From positions 1 through 30,943 of IMG/VR virus record IMGVR_UViG_3300043331_002410: a stretch of 30,943 nt of DNA. One strand, written 5' to 3'. The position numbers and the translations under genes are program-made. This document shows, in pieces, positions 7,817-14,894 of the stretch. The stretch comes from a virus. Positions within the stretch are counted from its first letter, which is position 1, and every line of letters starts with the position of its first letter. Below the pieces are notes generated by a model that had not been told where the DNA came from, searched no databases, and saw only the letters and a program-made list of their open reading frames with translations.

Positions 7817-8887
7817 CTACGCGGCGCGTTCCAGGACAGCGAGGCGTGCATGCAGGGTACGGCCGTCCCCGGCCGACGCGGTCTCCAGCGCCCTCTCAAC
7901 CTGCAGCATCAAATCCAGGATGATCTCGATCTCAGCCGAGGAGGCTGACCCACTGGTGTAGTAACCCAGCAACTCCGCTTGCATGGCGCGCAGCTCGGCC
8001 TCGGTGAGGTCGTCGGCGGACAGCGACGAAGCGATTGCGTCTAGGCGGCCGAGCACTTCCGTATCGAGTGCCTTGCGGGCCACGGCGCCGCGGCGCGACT
8101 GCAGCAGTGGCGCGCCGCCGGATTCAATTGTCTCGTAGGCCTGCTCGATCCATTCCCCGAAGCCCGCGATCTCGCTCAGCAACTCGCGCCCTTCGGCGAT
8201 GGGATTGGCGTTGAAGTCTGAGACCGGGAATGCCACGGTGAGCTTTTGGAGGCGCATAGAGATTTCGAGAAGCGTGTTCAGCGCGGTCTCGCGCCCCCAC
8301 TCGCTCCCAGGCTGGTCGCGCACCAGCTCGACCATCGCTGCTGCTTCAGTCCACATCCCTTCGAGCTCTGCCCGCGCCGCCTCGATCTCGGCCTGGTAGT
8401 CGCGGCCGTCGTCCTTGCGCGTGAAGATGGCGGCCAGCGACATCTGCTCACCGTCGTCCTCATCCTGAGCCAGGATGGTGTCGACCTCTTCTAGCGCCGT
8501 CTCGGTCGCATCGCGCGCAGCCCCGGCGCGCTCCGATCTAATGAACGTGAGTGCGCCCACGGCGTCGTTGAGGTTCGCGCGCGCCCGCTCCGCGAACGCC
8601 CGTTCCTCGGGGAATAACGTCGCCTTCATGGCCTTCTCGTCCTCGGTGGCGTCACCATAGCCTCCGGCGTCGTTGATCATCGCCTGCAGCTGGCCGATGC
8701 CCTCCATCACGGACAGGTGCGCATCCAAGAGCCACTCCCGGTCAGGATAGGTGCTGGCCAGGTGCTCGATCTGCTCCTTGAGCCGTAAAAGCGCATCTTG
8801 CTCCTGCTGCAGCTTGGCGCCGTCGTCACCAAGGGCTGCACGGATGTTGGTCCACAGGCCCTTTCGGCCGGCAGTGGTCACAGGCAT
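7817..8887 (-). CDS. Unknown acidic helical protein between the terminase genes
   Basis: A 356-residue, Glu/Ala/Leu-rich soluble protein with repeated helical segments. A probable coiled coil lies near residues 25-70 ('LQQEQDALLRLKEQIEHLA'), and an acidic stretch 'LAQDEDDGEQMS' lies in the middle. No catalytic motif is visible. The ATG at 8887 has a very strong GAGGAGG site that overlaps the stop of the small terminase gene, so expression is certain to be coupled. A gene of this size inserted between small and large terminase is not standard. It may aid packaging or be an accessory gene carried in a late-expressed slot; no family recognised. Confidence 0.65.
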   Translation of the reverse strand: MPVTTAGRKGLWTNIRAALGDDGAKLQQEQDALLRLKEQIEHLASTYPDREWLLDAHLSVMEGIGQLQAMINDAGGYGDATEDEKAMKATLFPEERAFAERARANLNDAVGALTFIRSERAGAARDATETALEEVDTILAQDEDDGEQMSLAAIFTRKDDGRDYQAEIEAARAELEGMWTEAAAMVELVRDQPGSEWGRETALNTLLEISMRLQKLTVAFPVSDFNANPIAEGRELLSEIAGFGEWIEQAYETIESGGAPLLQSRRGAVARKALDTEVLGRLDAIASSLSADDLTEAELRAMQAELLGYYTSGSASSAEIEIILDLMLQVERALETASAGDGRTLHARLAVLERAA

Positions 8888-8898
8888 GGCAGCCCTCC

Positions 8899-9513
8899 TC
8901 AGTTCAAGCGCTTGCCAGTGTTCAACACGCCCAGCGGTGAGCCGGGCCTCGGTGCGCCGGCCGGCTGCGGCGCGTCCACGCCACCCGGCGGGGTCGAGTT
9001 GGGCGGCGGTTTATTCGAGGTACCCATCCGCACCAGCAGCGCCATGCGCGCCTGCGGATTGAGTCCGAACCTGTCCTCGTAATCCTTCAGCCGCGTCTCG
9101 AGCTTCAGCATCTGGTCGAACGCGGGGTTGGCCAACCGCCGTTTGCCGCCGGACGCCGTGGTCGTCAGATAGGTGGTGCGCAGGCGCCCCTTCCGCGTCA
9201 CGCATTCGGCCTGCAGCTTGCTCCACATCCAGCAGTGGTGGATATAGCGCCCGAACTCCTGCCATTCCCCCGCGGTCGTGACGATCCGCCGGCGCACCAG
9301 GTCTCCAGCAAGCGTGCCCCACAGCCGGCGCCCTTCCTCGGGCAGCCACTCCGGTGCCGGCGGCACACGCGTGGCCTTCGCAGGGCTCGCCTCCCCCGCT
9401 GGCGCGGCACCCGTGGCCAGGGCGGCAATCTCCGCCGTCGTCCTGGCCCGCCTCCGCCCCGGGTACCCCTGTTTTTTCTCCTGTTCAGGGGTCTTTTTTC
9501 GAGGTCTAGCCAT
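8899..9513 (-). CDS. terS: Terminase small subunit, P27 family
   Basis: A 204-residue DNA-recognition subunit. The N-terminus is basic ('RPRKKTPEQEKKQGYPGRR'), followed by 'PPAPEWLPEEGRRLWGTLAGDLVRRRIVTT', the W-L-x-x-EG-x-x-LW pattern of P27 terminases, and the C-terminal 'RLKDYEDRFGLNPQARMALLV' helix also typical of the family. I used the ATG at 9513; a TTG two codons upstream is in frame but less likely. It is the first gene after the 159-base non-coding gap that follows the HNH gene. The C-terminal ~30 residues are Pro/Gly-rich. Confidence 0.9.
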   Translation of the reverse strand: MARPRKKTPEQEKKQGYPGRRRARTTAEIAALATGAAPAGEASPAKATRVPPAPEWLPEEGRRLWGTLAGDLVRRRIVTTAGEWQEFGRYIHHCWMWSKLQAECVTRKGRLRTTYLTTTASGGKRRLANPAFDQMLKLETRLKDYEDRFGLNPQARMALLVRMGTSNKPPPNSTPPGGVDAPQPAGAPRPGSPLGVLNTGKRLN

Positions 9514-9672
9514 GTGCAAGTTGCATCGGAATCCCGCGCCGCTACTGCTCCGTTCGCGCCCTGTTCACTCACAATTTTTTCTGCGCCGAGTTTTGCGCCG
9601 GAAAAAATTCGAGGCTTCGCGCGGTTCCGGGGCCAGAGGCTATTAGAAAACCATCCCCCCCGGGCGCCTATG
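9514..9672. other. Non-coding gap between HNH and small terminase genes, candidate cos region
   Basis: No credible gene lies here. It contains an AT-rich imperfect inverted repeat at 9573-9609: AATTTTTTC and GAAAAAATT as outer arms, with GCGC/GCGC inside. It also has a C-rich tract with CCCCCCCGGG near 9653-9662. In HK97 and relatives the cohesive-end site lies between the HNH gene and the small terminase gene, so this is the place to expect cos or the terminase-binding site. The outer arms are T-rich/A-rich but no T-run follows a GC stem, so it is not a typical terminator. Confidence 0.4.
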
Positions 9673-10068
9673 CTAGCCGAAGTACTCAGGCAAGGCGCGG
9701 GAGAGGTTGAGATTAGCTTCGGAGCACTTGGCCTCGGCAAAGAGATGCTCAAGTCTCTTCTTGATGTGCTCATGACACCAGGTGCAAAGGGACTGCCAGT
9801 TGAGCGGACTCCAGAAGAGCGAGTGATCGCCCTTGTGGGGGATGATGTGGTCTACCAGCGCCGCGGCTTGGCTGCGGCCATTGGCCTTGCAGCAGACACA
9901 CAGCGGATGCTGACGACGGTGGCGCTTGCTGGTGCGTTCCCATCTCGCATTATAGCCCCGCTCGGTCTTGGTGCCTCGGCGCTTGGTTAGGGCGCGCTGC
10001 CTATCCGCCTCGGCACGACGGCGGGGGCCGAGGTGCCTGGGCCGGTGGAGCGGGGGGAGAGAGGGCAC
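9673..10068 (-). CDS. HNH endonuclease
   Basis: A 131-residue small nuclease. Residues 57-60 (CVCC) and 95-98 (CTWC) form the zinc-binding cysteines. The active-site region runs 'LVDHIIPHKG' (Asp73-His74, His78), then Asn90 in 'WSPLNWQSLC' and His99, giving H-N-H. The N-terminus is very basic with 'RGYNARW', a common lead-in for this group. Such proteins lie beside terminase genes and help cos cleavage in HK97-type phages. The start is taken as GTG at 10068, seven bases past the upstream stop; the basic leader is poorly conserved, so the start is uncertain. Confidence 0.88.
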   Translation of the reverse strand: MPSLPPLHRPRHLGPRRRAEADRQRALTKRRGTKTERGYNARWERTSKRHRRQHPLCVCCKANGRSQAAALVDHIIPHKGDHSLFWSPLNWQSLCTWCHEHIKKRLEHLFAEAKCSEANLNLSRALPEYFG

Positions 10069-10074
10069 TGCTAC

Positions 10075-10344
10075 CTACGCCGCTGCCTCGGTCTCGTTGA
10101 CTGCAGCTGGCGTGAAGTCCACGTAGTAAGTCTCACCGGGGTTGAACTTGCCGATGAGCGCCGGGTTGGCGACGTGGATCACAAACGTGGCGGAAGGCGA
10201 GAACCGCGCATAGGTGTTGTCCTCGTCGCTGCCGTCAGCCGGGTAGCTGCCCTTCGGACCCACGGCAGAAAACTCCAGCTTCTCGCCATACTCGGTGCGC
10301 ATGACCGAGCCGAGCCTCAGCTTCGCCCGCATTGTCGCCGCCAT
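10075..10344 (-). CDS. Small conserved phage protein of unknown function
   Basis: An 89-residue protein I recognise as a recurring small phage protein: 'YPADGSDEDNTYARFSPSA' and 'IANPALIGKF-NPGETYYVDFTPA'-like blocks recur in many phage genomes. No function is known to me. It looks like a small beta-sandwich. The ATG at 10344 has GGAGG eight bases upstream, so I prefer it to the in-frame ATG at 10368. It is the first gene left of the terminator-like hairpin at 10388-10419, and so would be the first gene of the packaging/head transcription unit if that hairpin works. Confidence 0.75.
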   Translation of the reverse strand: MAATMRAKLRLGSVMRTEYGEKLEFSAVGPKGSYPADGSDEDNTYARFSPSATFVIHVANPALIGKFNPGETYYVDFTPAAVNETEAAA

Positions 10345-10381
10345 TATCAGCCCTCCGAAGGCTTTCATTCCGGTTCACCAA

Positions 10382-10419
10382 AAGCAGCGGCCTCGGAGAA
10401 GGGGCACCTCCCGAGGCCG
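10382..10419 (-). terminator. Rho-independent terminator-like hairpin, minus strand
   Basis: Perfect 9-base arms CGGCCTCGG (10388-10396) and CCGAGGCCG (10411-10419) are, on the minus strand, followed by CTGCTTTTGG. It would stop leftward transcripts arriving from the glycosyltransferase gene before they enter the packaging module. A GAG/CTC pair extends the stem past a bulge. Confidence 0.55.
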
Positions 10420-10553
10420 TGATTCTGCATCGTGATGATTCCTATGACTCCGATGCACTGCACCGGGCAAGGGCCTCAATGCACTTGGACCGCATGCGGG
10501 CGTGACGGTGAATCCCGATTGCCACACCGGCTGCAACCCGGTTCACTGGCCGC

Positions 10554-10814
10554 ATGCCGAAGCGAACCACACCGAAGCGGCAGCGCTGGCGCGTATACCT
10601 CATGCATGGCCAGCGGGCCGAGCGGCTGCGAGACGTGCTGGCCGACAGCGAGGATGAGGCGCGCGCCAAGGCGTCGGGCGATCCGCTGCGTGCGGTTCAG
10701 AAGAGCCACGCTGCTAGCGACCGCTTCGGCATTGGCCCGGGAGCGGCGCGCTGCCGCGCCGAGATGGTGGCTGGTGCGTCGTCTCGTGCGGCCCAGAGGC
10801 GGCCACCCACTTGA
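10554..10814 (+). CDS. Small basic protein of unknown function, coupled to FkbM gene
   Basis: An 86-residue, Arg-rich possible gene. Its first half ('RWRVYLMHGQRAERLRDVLADSEDEARAKA') resembles small phage proteins that start W-R-V-x-L and have an acidic helix rich in E-A. The second half is low-complexity Ala/Arg and could be out-of-frame decay. No ribosome-binding site is evident. In favour, its TGA overlaps the ATG of the methyltransferase (TGATG at 10812-10816), implying coupling. It is one of only two plus-strand genes in the window. It may be a real small gene or a remnant. Confidence 0.42.
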   Translation: MPKRTTPKRQRWRVYLMHGQRAERLRDVLADSEDEARAKASGDPLRAVQKSHAASDRFGIGPGAARCRAEMVAGASSRAAQRRPPT

Positions 10815-11551
10815 TGCTGTTGCGTTACTCGCGCTACGGTTACGCCCGGGGAGGATTTGCCGTGCACCAACTCATGCGTCGTCTCACCAGCGCAGCTCGC
10901 GAGGGGCGCATTCTTGCAGCCATAGGCCGGCGTCTCTGGCCGCGACGCGGCTATCTTCGGCGGTGCAAAGGCGTCATCCACGTCGGAGCAAACATTGGCG
11001 ACGAGCGTGACGAGTATGCCCGCCGCGGACTCGACGTGATCTGGATCGAGCCCATTCCCGAGATCTATGCGGAGCTGGAGGCCAACCTGTGCGACTATCC
11101 GCGGCAGAGGGCAGTGCATGCGCTTATTACAGACGAGGACGGCCGGGAGGTGACGCTGCACGTCGCGAACAACCGCGGGTTGTCGTCATCGATCCTGCCT
11201 ATGCATCTCATCAGCGACATATGGCCTTGGTGCGTCTACACACATGATGTGGCGATGCGGTCGAGCCGGCTGCCGACAGTTCTGGCGGACATCGATCTGA
11301 ATAAGTACGACGCGCTGGTTCTCGACACGCAGGGTTCCGAGCTGATCGTCCTGCGCGGCGCAATCGATATGCTCCACCGCTTCCGCTACATAGAATGCGA
11401 GGCACCAACGTTCGAGGGCTACCGTGGATGCGCTACGCTGGACGAGATCACGTCATACCTGAACGAGCACGGATTCACGCTAGTCCGAAAGGACTTGCAG
11501 GCGAAGCATCCATCCGCCGGCGCGTACTACGACTTGCTTTACTGCCGCTGA
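10814..11551 (+). CDS. FkbM-family SAM-dependent methyltransferase
   Basis: A 245-residue methyltransferase. The SAM-binding motif I is 'VIHVGANIGDERDEYARRG' (from residue 54), the acidic end of strand 2 is 'WIEP' (Glu79), and the FkbM signature 'KYDALVLDTQGSELIVLRGA' follows near residues 165-185. The family usually O-methylates sugars or small molecules. Beside a GT-C-type glycosyltransferase the likely target is a surface polysaccharide or glycan. The first ~50 residues are basic and without clear function. ATG at 10814 overlaps the preceding TGA; a TTG one codon earlier is in frame. It is on the strand opposite to the rest of the phage, which marks it as cargo. Confidence 0.85.
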   Translation: MLLRYSRYGYARGGFAVHQLMRRLTSAAREGRILAAIGRRLWPRRGYLRRCKGVIHVGANIGDERDEYARRGLDVIWIEPIPEIYAELEANLCDYPRQRAVHALITDEDGREVTLHVANNRGLSSSILPMHLISDIWPWCVYTHDVAMRSSRLPTVLADIDLNKYDALVLDTQGSELIVLRGAIDMLHRFRYIECEAPTFEGYRGCATLDEITSYLNEHGFTLVRKDLQAKHPSAGAYYDLLYCR

Positions 11552-11576
11552 ATTTTCCGCCGGGCTGAAATGGCAG

Positions 11577-12908
11577 TCATGGGCTCCCACGGAGAATACG
11601 CTGGTATGGTGCCCACAGCGGCGCACCATGACTAGAGTAGCCGCCTGCCGGCTCCTCCCAACTGTCGGGCCCGATCAACAGGCGGCCGTCACTGGTTGCA
11701 ACGACCTCCCCCGTGCGCAGACCCCGCGTCAGCTCGCCCATCGCTGGCACCAGACCCGCTGGGGGGATCAAGAATCCCCACTTCACGTTCCGATACGCCA
11801 AGGGCGGGAGCACAAGAGCGACGACGACAAGTAGCATCAGTGTGCGGATCCCCGCGGCATACATAAGCAGTGGGACGATTAGGAGCGGCGCGAACAACAG
11901 ATGGCGGCCTTCGCTTAGCGACCCGTTGAGCCAGACTAGCGAGAAAATGACACTGAGAATGGAGGTAGCGGCGACGCTGACCAACACGGCGAAGCGAAGG
12001 TGCATCGCGCGCGACCCACTCGAACCGCGCCAAATGAGCGCCGCAATCACCACCAGCGCAAGGAGTACCGGCAAAGCCAAGTAGTCCGGCGCCAGAAGAG
12101 TGCCAATCGCAATGCCGGCATCGACGAGATTTGCTAGCGGCGATTGCTGTCCACCGACTATAGGATGGCTGCCCACCTGGCCCAGGGACCATCGGACCAC
12201 AATCCCCGCACCCAACGAGGACAGTACAAGCAGCGCGGCGGTTGCAAGCCGAGACATGAGCCCATGTCGTCCCAAGACGACAACCGCTCCGGCGCCGGCG
12301 GCAACGAAAACCACGCTGGCGTTATGAGTGGTCAAGAGAGCGGCACCCAGGAAGCAAGCGCACGTGTACAATAGCCAGTCCGCAGTTTGTTTCCGCATGG
12401 CGATCCAGATGCATGCAAGGAACACTGGCAGCAGGGTGTACGCCAGATTTTGCGCAAGGACCGCCTGTTGATTTAGCGGCACGAACAGCCCGACAAAGAG
12501 CACCGCGGCCGTCAGCACGCCGATGTGAACCTTGAGCGCGGTCTCCCTGAAGAGCACGAGAGACAACCAGAGCCAGGCAGAGGCCTGCAGCACGAGCAGC
12601 ATGCCGTTTGCAACGATGAGCGTGAGGCCGTACGGACCCAAAGCCTTTGTCCAGGCTGCTAGGTAGAGCGGGTATAGCGGCGGCCACGCGACAATGGGGT
12701 TGCCCGAAAAGTACCTGTAGTCTTTGCCTTCTGCAATCGAAACGGCGCCTTGCCATGCAGCCCAGCCGTCGGGCGTCAAGCCGATGCCGTGCCGGTGCTG
12801 CGCCACATAGACCAGGAGAGCGACCAAGCCCGCCAGCAACGACCACTGGCCGACCGGACCGGTCTGGCTGCCGTCGCTTGTGGGGGAGGAAAGGAACCTC
12901 GATGGCAT
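11577..12908 (-). CDS. GT-C-like integral membrane glycosyltransferase
   Basis: A 443-residue protein with about ten hydrophobic segments, starting near residue 23. The first large loop carries 'GLTPDGWAAWQGA...' with Asp after 'TP' and ends '...VAWPPLYPLYLAAW', a pattern typical of GT-C enzymes using polyprenyl-phosphate sugars. The last ~60 residues form a soluble tail. Such enzymes add sugars to lipid-linked or LPS glycans at the periplasmic face, and phages use them to change host surface antigens. ATG at 12908 is preferred; a GTG at 12932 is in frame. It converges on the FkbM gene with 25 bases between the stops. The sugar and acceptor cannot be told. Confidence 0.7.
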   Translation of the reverse strand: MPSRFLSSPTSDGSQTGPVGQWSLLAGLVALLVYVAQHRHGIGLTPDGWAAWQGAVSIAEGKDYRYFSGNPIVAWPPLYPLYLAAWTKALGPYGLTLIVANGMLLVLQASAWLWLSLVLFRETALKVHIGVLTAAVLFVGLFVPLNQQAVLAQNLAYTLLPVFLACIWIAMRKQTADWLLYTCACFLGAALLTTHNASVVFVAAGAGAVVVLGRHGLMSRLATAALLVLSSLGAGIVVRWSLGQVGSHPIVGGQQSPLANLVDAGIAIGTLLAPDYLALPVLLALVVIAALIWRGSSGSRAMHLRFAVLVSVAATSILSVIFSLVWLNGSLSEGRHLLFAPLLIVPLLMYAAGIRTLMLLVVVALVLPPLAYRNVKWGFLIPPAGLVPAMGELTRGLRTGEVVATSDGRLLIGPDSWEEPAGGYSSHGAPLWAPYQRILRGSP

Positions 12909-12929
12909 TGAGTGGACGCCCCGCAACCA

Positions 12930-12969
12930 CACAGAAATAAGCGTCAGTGGGTATCACGCCCACAGACGC
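12930..12969 (-). terminator. Rho-independent terminator-like hairpin, minus strand
   Basis: GCGTCaGTGGG (12941-12951) and CCCACaGACGC (12959-12969) form two 5-base stems around one mismatch with a 7-base loop. On the minus strand TTATTTCTGTG follows. It would end the long leftward operon after the gene at 12999. It lies only ~30 bases before the glycosyltransferase ATG, so that gene needs readthrough or a promoter overlapping the stem. A weak candidate promoter is TTGGCA (revcomp 12993-12998) with TGAAAA 16 bases on. Confidence 0.5.
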
Positions 12970-12998
12970 GTTTTCACCGAGCGGCTTGACTTTGCCAA

Positions 12999-13679
12999 TC
13001 ACCGCCTTCCGATCTGCTTTATAGCCTTCGCCACCGTCTCCTGCAGCCAATTCGTGCGCTCCTCGGCCGTCAAGCGCACGGCCCGGTCGAGCCACTCTAG
13101 CCGTTGCGCCTCCTCGAACACGGGGATGCCTGCTGTCCTCGCTACTTCCAACGCCAGTGTCTTGGCCTTGGCTGGTTCGAGACTGAAGAACCGGAACGCC
13201 AAGTGATGGTGCCGGAAATCCAAGGCGTCGATCAACATGGTCTTAAGTGATTCAGCCTGCTTCCTGTTCTGGCACCAAAGTACAGCATGGAGGTCGATCT
13301 CATGCCAGTTTTCCTGCTGCATGATGTGCTTACGATCGCGCGGGGAGCCGGTGGTCAGCACCTTGAAGGGCCACAGCTGCAAGCCCTGCATAACAGTGGG
13401 CACAGCTGTCGCCGGCCCTGCTAACACCACCGCCCGCCAGCCGGCCTCGCGCATGGCGGCCCGATATTGCAGCGAGGTGGGCGTGTACGCGATGAGGTCG
13501 TCGATGTCCTGCGGGACGAGGGCCGCGGTAGTCGGACCGGCATTGGGGATGCTCGCGTCCGCATGTGTGCTTGGTAGCACGCGAACCGGCTCGCCCGGCT
13601 TGCGCCTTGGCGGCCCCAGGTCGGTGCCGAGCTGCAGGCCGAGGTCCACCGCCAGCGCGGCCACCCGCGGGTCTGTCAC
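12999..13679 (-). CDS. Hypothetical phage protein
   Basis: A 226-residue soluble protein with no recognised family. The first ~60 residues are Pro/Ala-rich; the rest is mixed alpha/beta with a His-rich stretch 'DFRHHHLAFRFFSLEP' and a Trp/Glu-rich helical end ('EEAQRLEWLDRAVRLTAEER'). GTG start at 13679 overlaps the upstream stop (GTGA). It is the last gene of the coupled operon, just before the terminator-like hairpin at 12941-12969. Confidence 0.65.
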   Translation of the reverse strand: MTDPRVAALAVDLGLQLGTDLGPPRRKPGEPVRVLPSTHADASIPNAGPTTAALVPQDIDDLIAYTPTSLQYRAAMREAGWRAVVLAGPATAVPTVMQGLQLWPFKVLTTGSPRDRKHIMQQENWHEIDLHAVLWCQNRKQAESLKTMLIDALDFRHHHLAFRFFSLEPAKAKTLALEVARTAGIPVFEEAQRLEWLDRAVRLTAEERTNWLQETVAKAIKQIGRR

Positions 13680-14029
13680 TGCATCCTCCCCCTTGTCCTG
13701 GCCACCTCAGCCTCGCAGCGCGTGAGCACGCCGTCGACGGCCTCGTCCGACAGCGCCAGCCAGGCGGTCACATGCGCGGCATCGATGACGAACACTACAA
13801 ACGGCCACGCTCCGTCCGTCAGCAACTCGGGCTGGAAGGTGTAGCTGCCAGGCTCTTCGATCGGCAGCGCCTCCACCTTTCCGCCGCGTTGGAGGCAAAC
13901 CATGCGCTGGCCCTGGCAGAGGACTATGCGCGCTTGCTGCTGAGGCTGGTCGAAGATTGTCGCCTGGGTCAGGAAGGCGCCGGACTTCAGGCCGGCCTGA
14001 ACCAATGCTTGGCGCTCGCTCTCCGTCAT
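13676..14029 (-). CDS. Hypothetical phage protein
   Basis: A 117-residue protein with an N-terminal helix ('MTESERQALVQAGLKSGAFL'), a central beta-rich part ('ARIVLCQGQRMVCLQRGGKV'), and a hydrophobic strand 'WPFVVFVIDAAHVTAWLAL' too polar for a confident membrane segment. Its ATG overlaps the ASCH-gene stop (ATGA). No family recognised. Confidence 0.62.
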   Translation of the reverse strand: MTESERQALVQAGLKSGAFLTQATIFDQPQQQARIVLCQGQRMVCLQRGGKVEALPIEEPGSYTFQPELLTDGAWPFVVFVIDAAHVTAWLALSDEAVDGVLTRCEAEVARTRGRMQ

Positions 14030-14478
14030 GCTGCACCCTCGAGGATCCGCGAGAGCACCTCATCCGGCACGTCGAAGAGCCCCTGCTGGCCCCGCCAGGG
14101 TACCGGCTCGGGCAGCAGGCGGAAGGCGCCACGCTTCCAGCCGAAGCGGCCGGCGGCGAAATTGCCGCAGGCCAGGTCGTCGCGATACTCAGGGCGCGCC
14201 GGCTTCCAGCCTCCGTAGCAGCGCACGACTTCCTCGGTGCGGTAGCAGCCCTCGATCAGCACGGCGCCGACCAGCGCACCGCGCGGCAGCGAATCCAACC
14301 ACGCTCTACCGAACTGCTCGGTGCACAGCGGGGCAAGGAGCATATCGTGCTCCATCCTCTTGGCCGCATGCACGGCGAGCCAGCCGCGGTGCCGTAACGG
14401 CCAGTGGCGCGTCTCATGCACTTTGCGGGGCGAGCACCACAGCGAGGCCCAGGGCTGCCAGAGGGAGATGGCTTTCAT
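14026..14478 (-). CDS. ASCH-domain protein
   Basis: A 150-residue protein beginning 'MKAISLWQPWASLW' and continuing 'KVHETRHWPLRHRGWLAVHAAKR', the clear signature of phage ASCH (PUA-like) domains, which are thought to bind RNA or modified nucleotides. The second half has 'GALVGAVLIEGCYRTEEV' and 'FGWKRGAFRLLPEPVPWRGQQGLFDVP', also typical. Substrate is unknown. In phages these often sit near DNA modification genes, as here. ATG at 14478 overlaps the preceding TGA by one base (TGATG); a GTG one codon upstream is possible. Confidence 0.85.
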   Translation of the reverse strand: MKAISLWQPWASLWCSPRKVHETRHWPLRHRGWLAVHAAKRMEHDMLLAPLCTEQFGRAWLDSLPRGALVGAVLIEGCYRTEEVVRCYGGWKPARPEYRDDLACGNFAAGRFGWKRGAFRLLPEPVPWRGQQGLFDVPDEVLSRILEGAA

Positions 14479-14894
14479 CACGCCCTCCTCGCCTTGCCGC
14501 GCGCGGGCTGCACGGCCGCCACCTCGCCCGCAGCGCGACTGAAGCCCGAAAGCGTCAGGTCCTCCTGCGTGAGCTGGTTGTCCCGCCGGTGCCGCGCTTG
14601 GTTGCGCACCCAGTGTCGGCCGGTGCCGCCGTCGCTGCGCACGGCCAGGATGCAGGGCCCGAACTTTCCCTGCGCGACGAAGGCGTCCATCTCAGCGATG
14701 ACGGCATCGTTGCCGTCCTCAGCTTCGCCGGGCACCAGCACGTCGCCGCGCTGCACCCGCGCCACCTCCACGAGCTGGCCCGGCGCAAAGGACATGTGCC
14801 CCTCACCGGCCACCAGCCTGTCGCCTGCCTTCAGATCGCAGAGCCGTATCATCTCCTGTCCCTCCAATATTCCCACTGGGGTCAGACCCCTCAT
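14478..14894 (-). CDS. Hypothetical phage protein
   Basis: Up to 138 residues. The core 'IRLCDLKAGDRLVAGEGHMSFAPGQLVEVARVQRGDVLV' looks like a small beta-barrel; the C-terminus is basic ('PARGKARRA'). Two starts compete. The ATG at 14894 overlaps the upstream stop (ATGA) as elsewhere in this operon. The ATG at 14852 is preceded by GGAGGGACAGGAG and begins at the conserved-looking core. Between them lies a 13-base palindrome. No family recognised. Confidence 0.6.
   Translation of the reverse strand: MRGLTPVGILEGQEMIRLCDLKAGDRLVAGEGHMSFAPGQLVEVARVQRGDVLVPGEAEDGNDAVIAEMDAFVAQGKFGPCILAVRSDGGTGRHWVRNQARHRRDNQLTQEDLTLSGFSRAAGEVAAVQPARGKARRA
14878..14890. repeat. GGGGTCAGACCCC palindrome
   Basis: A perfect 6-base-arm palindrome around a central A, placed between two alternative starts of the 14478-14894 gene. 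Sequences of this form recur as small repeats in many Proteobacterial genomes as I recall. It could equally be an operator. Only one copy was noticed here. Confidence 0.4.

Noticed and set aside
6390-7961. Plus-strand open frame (523 codons) opposite the large terminase
   Set aside because: The terminase reading is secure (Walker A/B and nuclease motifs); no domain in the opposite frame.
9573-9609. Bidirectional terminator
   Set aside because: T-rich and A-rich tracts form the outer arms of the stem. No T-run follows a GC-rich stem on either strand.
10442-10709. Minus-strand small frames in the region upstream of the FkbM gene
   Set aside because: Ser/Arg-rich composition, no ribosome-binding site, and overlap with the plus-strand small gene that is coupled to the methyltransferase.
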